Source of the DNA: Dactylellina haptotyla
Lineage: Eukaryota > Ascomycota > Orbiliomycetes > Orbiliales > Orbiliaceae
NCBI GenBank assembly: GCA_031310005.1
Contig: CM062387.1
Coordinates: 682,001-746,000, forward strand
Direction of reading: 5' to 3'
DNA length: 64,000 nt
The notes under the pieces are model-generated. The model saw only the letters and a program-made list of their open reading frames with translations. It made no database searches and had not been told where the DNA came from. Of this stretch, positions 37,578 through 47,806 are shown in pieces. A program made the translations under genes and the position numbers. Every line of letters starts with the position of its first letter. Positions within the stretch are counted from its first letter, which is position 1.

Positions 37578-38986
37578 TTAATCTTCTCCCCATACCTCCA
37601 GATCCAGGTCGACGACGACAGCTTTATTGACACCCCCGTACGGCCATTTGCCCTTCACAATCGCCGCATTGACCATCAGAGTCTCCCCGTCTCTCAGCCC
37701 AACCCCGCCAAACATCCTCGTCCTCGCCGTCACATCAACGCTACTCATTTTCCCATTGATCCTCTCATCCACCGCTCCAGGGTCAATCCACTCCATTTGC
37801 GCATGATCATGCGTTACGGTTAATATTCTCTCCGCCATCTCTGTCGTCCCAGTATTCAAACTCTCTCCTTCCCCTCCGACACTTATCCTTTCCCCGTCTG
37901 TAACTTCAAGGTAACAACAAGCACACGCCTCCTCCATCCCTGTTACATGCTTTCCATCCCGCCACATAACCCTCCGACAACCTCTACCCTCGTGAATATG
38001 CCCAAACACGTGAAGCTTCGGACGTACCTTCCAACATGCTTTCCGTAAACTCTCGCATCCGAGTTGTGCGTTCGCCAGCTTCCCTGTAGGGGCTGAAGTG
38101 GCGGAAACGGAGTATCCGTCCAAATGAGAATACGGCGGGCCATGGGTGAGCAATATATCGGTATCCAGCGGGATACCTTTCCACATATCCTCAGCTTCTT
38201 CAGACGGGTGTGCAGCATATTGAAACGCCCATCTGCTGCCTTCGCATAAATCGTTAACTTTGGTGATGTGAATGGGCGTATACGGGCTACCGAAGACTTT
38301 GAAATGCGTTTTGGGACCTGTTGGTGAAGTGAGGATTATATGTTCAGACGCGTGGTTTAGAAAAGTCACAGCGGGATGGAGGGAGTCTTTTGAGAAGAGC
38401 GAGAGGCAGGATGCTGGGTCTTGTGGGTTTTGGGTGTGCCAATTGTGGCCGTAGGAGGCGTAGAAGGGCGGGTCGAGGGTCAGATCGTGGTTTCCTGCAG
38501 ATAGATATTAGGTTTAAAAATATAATGATATACACAAGCAATAGGTTATGTACCGGCAATTATTATGGCTCTTTCAACAACCCCATCCTCTAACAACTTA
38601 TTGATCCATCCTACAGTTTTCTTCAATTCGCCGTAGGTGCCCTGTTTGGTCATATCTCCAGCATGGATGAGCACATCGCCCTTTGGAACCTTGAAGCCTC
38701 CTTGGTACGGCGACAAGTTATGCGTATCAGCCACACATATAAACCGGGTCTTGCGAGTCCTCTTCTGCGGGAGCAAAGGGTCCTGTTCTTTTGAGGGCAA
38801 CATGACGGATGTCATGATGTGTTGCGGTGGTAGTTTGGGTGCGGCCTTGGTTTTGGAAGAGTGGGCGAGACGTCGCAGCACCTGAGACCAGCTTGGCCGC
38901 CTTTTAAATCTCGAATTGGCGGGAAATAAAGGACGGGGATTTTGAGAGGAAGAAGACCAGGGCAAGTAGGCTCGTTCCTGCATCAA
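37578..38986 (-). CDS. Calcineurin-like metallophosphoesterase (MPPED-like)
   Basis: About 449 aa. Exons: 38554-38986 and 37578-38494; the splice completes the GNHD motif. All five metal/catalytic motifs are present: FICVADTHN, GDVLIHAGDMT, IIAGNHD, LLTHGPPYSHLD and VFGHIHEG. This order and the short spacing fit the UPF0046/MPPED1-2 group of phosphoesterases, which hydrolyse phosphodiesters such as cyclic nucleotides in tested members. An N-terminal extension of 57 residues is basic and Ser-rich (RFKRRPSW) and could be a mitochondrial leader or untranslated; an alternative start is the Met at 38815. A Cys-rich patch (EEACACCYLEV) after the last motif is unusual but fits the strand position of the family C-terminus. 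Confidence 0.87.
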
Positions 38987-39563
38987 GTCTCGAATTTAGG
39001 CCTGCGACGGCGCAGAAGTGTATTTGTAGCTTGTCGAGGCTGGAACGAACAGTCATACTGTGTGGATTGCTTCGCACAAGCCCGTTCGCCTGATCCTCGA
39101 GATGGCTAGCTTAGTACCACGGGGGAAGTGGGCCGATAGATAGACAGACGATAGCGCGAATGCTAGGTCACTAACATCTACTCGCCCTAAAAAATATATA
39201 ATTTATAGACGAGCATTGCATCTCGACCCTCACCTCTATTGCTAGCATGTCCCAGTCATTGGAAGTCACAACACCTCAACACAGGGCTACTCCGTGATAA
39301 TGCACTGTCCGGGATTGACATTGAGCATAACGATAAGCTGAGTCTTGGCCGGTTTATTGAAATAGGAAACCATGACAAACATGGGGGCGCGAGGCTGGGA
39401 TATTTCAAGAAACTTACTTTACCGCTATCGCGGGGAAGCTGAGGGGGGCAACGACCTGAAAGATTCCAACTATCGACATTCATTCGCACGGCGCGGGTAC
39501 AGCTTGCACGCATATTTTTACATGACACTACGCGAATCGCTCCGCTGAGAAAACAGATATCCA
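38987..39563. promoter_or_regulatory. Divergent promoter region between metallophosphoesterase and kinase-ankyrin genes
   Basis: About 580 bases between divergent genes. A TATA-like AT run lies at about 39190-39208. No open frame here is supportable; 39256-39564 minus is a shadow. Likely carries both promoters. Confidence 0.5.
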
Positions 39564-41821
39564 ATGCCTCCGCGAGAGCTATCTGGGAAGGACCCGGCCT
39601 ACGAGTTCATCTCGTCGCTCGGGCAGGGCGGGTTCGGGTCTGTCGCCAAGGTGCGCAGGGTCAGCGATAACATGGTACGTCCACCAATTCAACTCCAAGA
39701 ACGTATATATACACTCCAAGATCGCTTATAATTATGTCGCAAAATCTGAATAGATCATGGCCTGCAAGGCAATCGATTGCTCCTCCCACCCGCAACTTGT
39801 CAATTTCGCCAGCCGCGAAATCGAAACCTGGGCCGCGTTCGCTACCTCCGAGAAATACATTGCCAATTTCGGCCACGATGTAGCCTGGTCGCACAGAACG
39901 CAGACTATGCGGCTATATATGAAATTCTACGAGGGCGGGGATATGCAGAGGGTGATCGAAACTTGCCGCCACGAGGAGCTGCCAGTGCACCCGTTTATGG
40001 CTACTTATTGGGCCATGGAGGTCGCGAGAGGAGTGAAGGCGTGTCATGATTATGGAATCATCCATAGAGATTTGAAGCCGGCAAATGGTGGGTCTATTGA
40101 CATGATAGAGGGTAATATGGAGAGTTGGAACTGATATTGAGTAATATTATAGTACTCTTGGCGATGCCGTATAAATACAATGAGATGCTATGGGCAGTTA
40201 GTGAGGGGGAAACATTAACGGGTAAGCTATCTATCCCGTTCGTTCAAGTTTAGTCAAAAACATCCCGATAAATTGCTAATGCGAAAATTATCATACCACA
40301 GACGCACAAAAGACACTTGCGAGCGAGTTTCTCACATGGATGGAAGAACGTCCCGCCTGGTGCCACATCACCGATTTTGGTCTCGGAAAGTTCTCCCCCG
40401 CAGCGGTCAACCCGGGCCACCACACCGTCGCATCAATCGGATCACTCGGTACCCCGGGCTTCATGGCCCCCGAAACCGTGGGTGAGAGCCCCGTATTCTC
40501 CGTAAAATCCGACATTTACAGCCTCGGATGCCTGCTGTACAGTCTCTGCAGCGGTCGGCCACCACCATCGCGTCTACCAGATGTCGTTGTTCCATCGATA
40601 CCGTCTGAATTCCCCAAGCGGATGAGAGATATTGTTGCGCAATGTATGCTGCAGGATCCCGCACAGCGGCCGAATAGCCGTGAGGCTTCGAATGAAATCA
40701 GCGAGGCGTACCTCGATCTTCTCGAGGACGATAAATTCGGACGTATGAAACCTTTGTTGAAAAGAATTTTAAATACTGCCGTTGCTACCGGACCGGATAC
40801 TACAGTTCCCCTGTCAAATACGATGTCTCCTGCTGCGATGGCGTCCTTCTTTGGTTTTAAACAGCAAGACGATGCCAAGCAGCATCAACCACCGGAATCT
40901 TACCCCCCGCCTGCATATGGGGCGCCCGGGGGGAACGAAGATTTCACACTGACTCAACTTCGGAGTGCGATTGCAGAAGATAATAAGGAAATGGTCATGT
41001 TTATGCTCACGTCTGGGAAATTCAGCTTCGAAGACGATGCTTTCGAGCTTTCATCCAAGAAGAAAGACTGGTTCCAGTCCCATGACTTTGCTTTTCAGCA
41101 ACTCTATGAGTCACGGCACTTGCTAGGAAAAGATAATGCTGGACTTGTCAAGGTCGACCTTCTTCACTTCGCAGCATTTTCGGAATCATGGAGGGTCCTA
41201 TTTTTCCTTTTGAGGCAAGGTGCCACGTGCCGCAAAGACCCCTACATGGGCAGCCCGTTGATTTCTGCGATCGCGTCCAACGAGCTAAGTGTGATCGGAA
41301 CTCTCGTAGCAGATTGGGGCTTTGCAGTCACTTATAACTCGTCAGAAATATTGATCCTAGGACAGGCGATGAGATGGGGCTGCGTAGAGGTACCAACGGT
41401 GAAATTCCTAATAAAACTCGGAGTAAATCCTCACGAAGTCAATTTTTATGGAGAAAACGCATTCCATAGCTTGGGCGGGCAGCAAACTGTAAACCTCACC
41501 GATAATTCTGTAGCCATTGCGAAAGTTATCCTAGAAGCTGCCCCCAATCTTCTAAGCTCTCGAGATCATCAGGGCTACACTCCCTTATTATATGTGGTCC
41601 GCGAGTCTCTCCGTTGGGGAAAACAAGAGTCGGGCGCTCGTGTGATAACATTCTTGATTTCTCTTGGAGCCAACCCATTCGAGAAGGGCCCTAAGGGTGA
41701 GGATGCGTTCTACACAAGACTAGAGAGGAATGAGAAAATCTCTCCAAATGACCAGGTCATGGTCCCAGCGAGAAACTTTCCAATCTTGAACAATGCCCTT
41801 CTATCAAAGAGGTCTCGATAG
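39564..41821 (+). CDS. Protein kinase with C-terminal ankyrin-like repeats
   Basis: About 677 aa. Exons: 39564-39674, 39754-40087, 40153-40221, 40302-41821. Kinase motifs: SLGQGGFGSVAKV (18-30), K42 in IMACKAI, IIHRDLKPANVLL (about 139-151), ITDFGLGKF (194-202), GFMAPETVG (about 224-232) and DIYSLGCLLYSLCSGRPP. All catalytic residues are intact, so an active Ser/Thr kinase is expected; the layout resembles NEK-type domains. Between NVLL and DFG there is an insertion so that 47 residues separate HRDLKPAN and DFG, much more than the usual 12-16. It spans exon 3 and the start of exon 4. The C-terminal half (about 390-670) is helical, with ankyrin-like units such as LLHFAAFSESWRVLFFLLRQG and VKFLIKLGVNPHEVNFYGEN. 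Partner and pathway unknown. Confidence 0.85.
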
Positions 41822-42445
41822 TTTAATCTGACAAACCCTGTATCCCGCCTTGTTCATAAGTTTTAGTTGGTAGATAATAGAGTTTTATACCCTTTGGCCT
41901 AAAAGTGCGTTCGATGGGTGATTCATTATAGCACGACGTGATAACTGGAATCTACCAATGAAACGATCTTCTGTCCTGGGGCACTAGTTGTTCTGTAGTT
42001 TCGAGACTAAGTTGAATTCAACGCATGGATTAGCAAAATACCACAAATTCAGCATACGAGATTAAGCTATGACACAACCTTACTACAAATTTGCCTGGCT
42101 CTATATACTGAACATTCACGATCGCCATTACAAGAGGGAACAAGATAGATTGTTAAAGAATCCACGCTATCAACCTCCTTCCGATTTAAGAATAGAAGTT
42201 CTTAATCCTTTAGAAGCAATCGCGTGAATGGTAATTGAGAATTATTATGAACATGATTAAAAACGAGCAATCCCTCCACTGAGGACCGTCACATTTTTTA
42301 TTCTATTAAAACAAGCTATCCGTAAAAACAATAATAGAAAATCTCGAAAAGGTGATGACAATGCATGTCGAGATGAAAGAAAAAAGAGAGAGTTATCCAT
42401 CATATAACGCCCTTGATCTCAATGATCGCCATAAGATTGGTTATC
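41822..42445. other. Intergenic region between convergent genes
   Basis: About 620 AT-rich bases between the stop of the kinase-ankyrin gene (plus) and the stop of the GPI-type protein gene (minus). No coding feature; it should hold both terminators. Confidence 0.55.
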
Positions 42446-43597
42446 TTAAAAGATACCCATAACGGCAACCATACCAACGAGTCCAACGACCATGCCGGTG
42501 AACCCGCCATTCTTGACGAGACTGGTGGCCGAGCCAGCGTATGGTGGGGGGGTGTAGTAAGTGTTGTTGTTGTTACCTGGCATCATGTCCGTGGGGGTAG
42601 GAATGGTCTCGTTACCTGGTGGGTAATAGTAGACCGGAGTGGTTGGGTACTCGACAGGAGTAGGAGTCTCGGGCTCATAGAGTGACGCTGGAGTAGTGTA
42701 CTCGTATGGAGCGGGAGTCAAGGTTGGAGTGTATGGGACATACCCGGGGATGACATCAGAGGAAGGACACGAGGTGGTAACAACAGTGGTCCAGTAACCT
42801 GGCTCGGAGGATGGAGGTGGGCCGTAATTGGTGATCGAGACTTCGACGGTAATGGTCGAGTCGATGGTAGAGGTCACAGTGGTGGTGGGTTCCTCCTGTG
42901 GGTAGTACGGAACGGTACCATATCCGGGGCCAGATGGGACGGGGGTCTCAAGTGGTTCGGAAGATGGAGCGTAGTACGCAGGGGTAGACTCCGCCTCAGA
43001 GCTTGGGCCATAGTAGGCAGGCTCGGTTGGCAGGTCTGGAGGAAAGGAAGGGTTAGTGAGATATTCAGGACATTTCGATGGAAGGACACTTACATGGTAC
43101 GGTGGACTCAGCGGGAACAGAGTCGTACTCGTATGGGACCCAAGTAGCAGAGTCACACTCAGTGGTGGCAACTGGTGCAACGCTAGACTCGTACTCTAGA
43201 GTATTTGTTAGCATATATCACATATGATATCTCAAGGTGGTCTAGCTTCAAGAGAATAGCCCCGAGAACGATTGTATGAAATTAAAGATCAACGTGGCCA
43301 AGATTATGATAAATGCAAGTGGGTAGTTCTCATCATCAACATATAAAGAGATATGGTTGATCCCAGCTTTTTCTTTCAATAAAATCCAAAGATTTCATCT
43401 CTAGCAAGAAAAAAAAAAATTCTTGAGGGCATTCATATCGAGAAAACAGCTCGAAGTTACTACGGAGTACGGGGGGATGAAGGGGATCCAAGGAAGCAGA
43501 TGACGGAATCAAGCAATTACTTACCCCAGCCATGAGGAGCGGCCATAGCACCGACGCTCAAGAGAGCAGAGGTGAAGAGGATAAAATATGACTTCAT
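42446..43597 (-). CDS. Pro/Tyr/Thr-rich secreted protein, probable GPI-anchored wall protein
   Basis: About 254 aa. Exons: 43525-43597, 43094-43195, 42446-43035; all junctions keep frame and the exon 1 donor is GTAAGT. A signal peptide (about 1-20, SYFILFTSALLSVGAMAA) leads into a short mature N-terminus with the only early Cys, then a repetitive Pro/Tyr/Ser/Thr/Glu region. Repeats such as EPAYYGPSSEAEST and TPAYYAPSSEPLET, and TPTPVEYPTTPVYYY, run through residues about 60-215. The C-terminus (GSATSLVKNGGFTGMVV and on to the end) looks like a GPI-attachment signal: small residues, spacer, hydrophobic tail. Likely a heavily O-glycosylated structural wall or adhesin-like protein; the sequence matches no named family I recognise. 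Confidence 0.78.
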
Positions 43598-44664
43598 TTT
43601 AAGATGGAAAAGGAAGAACGATGCTTCTTAACGAGAGTGGTGGCGATGATTGAGGAGTGGATGGTGAAGGTCTTTTGTGTTCGAAGAAAAAGCAGAGGAT
43701 ATGAAGTCGAGTGGTGAAGAGGAAAGAGGAGAGAAAGGAAGAGAGGTAAGAGTGTGGAGAGCGCTGTGAGGTGTCTAATTTATAGCGTCCAGAAGGAGAG
43801 AGAGCAACAGCAGTCGCAACTGCAGCAACAGCACGCCGGCTTCAGACACGTTCAGCCAGGTCTCAGCCCTACCAGACGTCAACCTACTCGGACGCCGTGG
43901 AACATTCGTGAAGACTCGGCAGGGCAGTATCATGAATGAGTGTGCGGCCGTTGCCTAGAGATGCTCCCAGTATATGGATCATACCTCTTACTCAGAATAT
44001 GGGTGCTAATGCATCTAGCATCCCATCTCTGGGAGCTAGAATTTCAAAGGTCCCTTCCTGGCAACGAGACTAGCTCCCTTCTAGAGTAGAGCTCAGCGAC
44101 TTCTATAATAACTTTAAGCTGATATAGCCCGTCGGTATTATCAAGAATTTGATATTTATCATGAATTTCGAGGAGCTTAACATGTTATATCATAGTGAAG
44201 CTCTTGAAACAGATACTAACGAAATGTCTGAGGACACATAAGACGCAGCTGTATGAGCGGAAGAAAAAGCCTCTGATTCCCCCACCAGCTTCCTTTAGCC
44301 AAATTGAATCTCGTTGCATATCGCAAACGTTTCGAAATCGAATCTTGGGCCATCTCTGAGACTCGAGTTATAATACAACATCCCAAATGCGTTGCCACGA
44401 AGCAGCGAAACGTATATCTCGATATCTACCGTGCGTCTGTTTCTTCGTATCCGTGATACGAATATGGTGCATCTTACGTCCTCTCAAATGAAAGTGATCT
44501 GTTCTAGCGTGTCTAGAGTACTGGAGACTTCTCCATGAGAGGTATATGATTTAGTACATCCACGACTTTCAGCAATCTAGGAGTCGCAATAGATTGTCCT
44601 GTCTCATCTCGAGAAGCGCACTGCACAATTGTGTGAAAAAGCCGTAGAACTACAGAAATACTTA
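43598..44664. promoter_or_regulatory. Divergent promoter region between GPI-type protein and kinase genes
   Basis: About 1.1 kb. Near 43790-43840 there is a purine-rich, CAG-rich stretch (part of 43754-43939 frame) that I do not consider coding. The region should contain both promoters and a long 5' leader for the kinase. Confidence 0.45.
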
Positions 44665-47082
44665 ATGAATCACCGCAGAGCTCCAGAACCCCCTAGATTC
44701 GCACCAGGTGTTCGTCAACGTTCACCTGTCAGACACCCAGATGACCGAGGAGAATTTCGATTCGTTCCGAATGAAATTATGCATGAAATGCCCCGTAGAG
44801 ATCTAGAAGGTAGAAGGCTATTTCCACCAGTGTCCATCCATAATCGACCGATAGGCATACTACCGCAACCTAGAGGCGATCTACGAGAACATGAAAGAAG
44901 ACGTAGTCCTAGATTTGACCAACACGAAGAGAGAGAATTTGAGCGTGGAGAAAGCTCGCGTATACGTAGGTTTTACAGATCTGAAGATGGGTATCAAGTA
45001 TTGATACCTAGACCCATAGGACCTCGAGAAGGTAGGACAGCGGTTGAGTTGGAAAAGAAAAGCCCCAATTTAGGCTCCCAGGTTTAGGGAGCAGACCTTC
45101 AAACGATTCTCGGGGCGAACCGAGCAAAAATAGGGCTAATAAGACGTTTAGACAATCGGCGGATCGTAGATGTTGATTTGACGCAAGGATACCCAAATTT
45201 CTACATTGAACCTTCCCGGCAAGTAAGGAGAGAAAATATCCCAAGACATCAGCCTGACCATCAGAGGGGACTTGAAAATAGTTATAGACGAAGAAGATAC
45301 GGTAAGTTTTACAATATTATATTAAAGGAACTACTGCTAGCTGGTAAATCCTACGATGATATCGAATAAAATTAATAGTGATATCCACCGAGCATAACAG
45401 GCGCGCATATGCCAGGAGCTTTCCCTTTTCCCCACCCTGCTGACAATGCACATTTGTATCGGGGACGAGAAGGTCACATTTTCGACGGCGGAGTACGAGA
45501 CCATGCCAAACTCGTAGGAAGATTCAATCGAGAAATTGATGATAGGATACTAACAAGACATGAAGAGCTAAGACATGGACAAAATAATGGGCCTTCTGAA
45601 GCGAGGGGTACGACACACCCAGATGAGAGACGGCTAATACTGGGAAAAAACAACGGTCAGGAAGCAGGTGGCATACGCAAATCTGGTAACATATACAAAT
45701 TTCCGCCTGAGGCAGCAGGAGAAGCTGAAAGTCCAGGAGAAACTGCTTCTACCTGCCAACCACCTGTGAAATATCAGCTCCCGAACGTAGGTACCTACGA
45801 GAAAGATCTCAAGGTTCTGCGGACTCTGGGAGGTGGATCTTTTGGGTGTTCGGCGGTTCTCGAGGTAGTAAACGGCTCACCTACTGGTGCTACAGCTAAC
45901 TGGTACGAACGCGTCAGTAAAGGTCAAAAGGTCATTGGAAAACGCATATCAATGAAAGATCCAAAAGTCTATCGAACCTTCGAACGAGAAGTGAGAATGC
46001 TGAAAAAGTTGAAAGGGGTGAAGAACATACTAAACCTGCTAGGAGAGCAACAATCTTCCCGCGAAGACCCCTATGGTTATATTTTCACTGAAATTTGTCA
46101 GTTGGGTGACGTTGAAGGGTTAACAACTCGGTACACGGAACAGAGGTTCGTAGAGACTGGCTATTGTATCTAAGCTTCATAACCCAGTTTCGCTGACAAA
46201 CTTTATGCAGAATGTGGATCCCGGAAGGATTTCTGCTGCAGCTCACTATTGATATTTCAAAAGCAATGTTATTCCTCGAGAGAGGTGCAAATAGTACTAA
46301 AGAAGCTTCACGGAACGGCCACATCTCAATTCTCCATAACGATATCAAACCAGATAACAGTAGGTTAAATATCGTCCCTATTCCGATCTACGAGAATCCT
46401 TTATGGTCTCGGGAATTTCACTCTCACAACTCGCTGGCTAAAATATATACATAGTTTTCATGAAACCTCGTCGTCAAGGGACCCCAAATATATACCCCAT
46501 TTTCGTTCTAGGAGATTTTGGCTTAGCTTGTGAGTCAAACGAGATGGCAATACCCTCATGCGTCCATTTTATGTCACCGGTAAGTCTTCATTTGACTGTT
46601 ATTCACCAGGCCCGTAAAACCCACCCATTCAGTTAGCCAGATATTTGTATATGGCGAATCTAACAATCAAAATCGCGACGACTTAGCAACGGACTGCGGC
46701 TGCGGTAAAACGCCGACAAGAACCAGTCAACTTATTGGACGACATCTATTCCTTCGGCGCCACCCTTTTCGTCATAGCGAACTTTGACTTCCCGTTCGAA
46801 GAAAGCAGTCACCCACTCAGCATGGAGCCTCATGACTTCAGTAAACGAGTTCCATTCAATGGTCCATACGCTTCTTGGTTCAAAAAAATCGTCAGGGATG
46901 CTACTTCTAGGGAACCGTCAAGGAGACCCTCCGTAACTAATATCATTCACGCGTTCGTGGAGAATACCAAGAAATACGGCTGGGGCAGCGGAGGTTCAGA
47001 TACAAGACTGTGGGAAGTGTCTTGGTTGGATGAGAAGACTGTCAAAAAGTGGGATGACAATAAACACAGGAAGGCTACGTGA
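44665..47082 (+). CDS. Divergent protein kinase, paralogue of the 13.0-14.8 kb kinase
   Basis: About 662 aa. Proposed exons: 44665-45031, 45095-45301, 45401-46145, 46211-46359, 46455-46579, 46687-47082. The kinase exons are firm; the first intron (45032-45094) is chosen because it alone removes a TAG (45085-45087) while keeping frame, so the N-terminus is uncertain. Residues 1-320 are a disordered Arg/Glu/Pro-rich region. Kinase motifs: TLGGGSFGCSAVLEVV (about 331-346), VIGKRIS (Lys), ILHNDIKPDNIFM (HND instead of HRD), FVLGDFGLA and DDIYSFGATLFV. The NIFM...IYPIF segment before DFG and the C-terminal WGSGGSDTRLWEVSWL match the other kinase. Introns lie at the same places with phases 2, 1 and 0. 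The fourth-exon donor GTTCGT is non-standard. Function unknown. Confidence 0.75.
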
Positions 47083-47806
47083 TGATTTTCCACAGGTGGA
47101 GGGTTTTGAAAAGGTAGGCTGTGTCTTTACTCTAAATTGTTGGAAGCTCTCCCAGTCCGGTTTCGAAGATATGGAACAGGCATGATAAATACGTTAATTG
47201 TAGCAAAATATGCTGTGTCTTCTTTTCGATAGTTGTAATGTTGGTACAAGTGAAACAGTCTCGTAACCAGACATTGTTGCTTTTGCCAAACGAAGCAAGT
47301 AAAGATAATTCCTCGCACAATTTGTTGGGGACAATTTATGCCTAGCCAAAAGGTCGGTGGCATGGCATCTAACGTTACAAGTCTTATAGCGTACAAGCCC
47401 AAATCAACCCGGCTCTAGACGTAAACAGAAGTATCGCTCGCCACCTTCGCCTATGAAGCATCTTACTCACGTCCCCCCGCCCTAGCCACATCGTTATTAG
47501 TTTCTATATTCAGTTTTAATGCGTGACGAATAAAAATATTGCCCCCAACATATTGAATTGTCGATGGGATCGAAAGCGGTGATAGGCATATTACCAGCGC
47601 TAGTGTTGATTTTGAACTATATATGACTAGAAGATTATCCACCACCCGTCATCTTATATTTATATGTAGATGATTGTCAACTCGCTGAAACCAGAAGACA
47701 TAAACCGCTATTTCGTTATAATAGAATCCAAAAGTAACCATATTGTATGATTTACGTCATTGCCGACCAACTAATTGATCTTTAAAAGATTAAATTCATA
47801 GAATCT
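47083..47806. other. Intergenic region upstream of the Cys-rich modular protein
   Basis: About 720 AT-rich bases, with a T/A-rich stretch at 47690-47805 directly before the next start. Short antisense frames (47127-47402, 47463-47645) are not supported. Confidence 0.5.

Noticed and set aside
37396-37593. Upstream extension of the Asteroid-like protein to 37593
   Set aside because: The conserved family N-terminus MGIPQLL starts at 37395; the extra residues resemble nothing.
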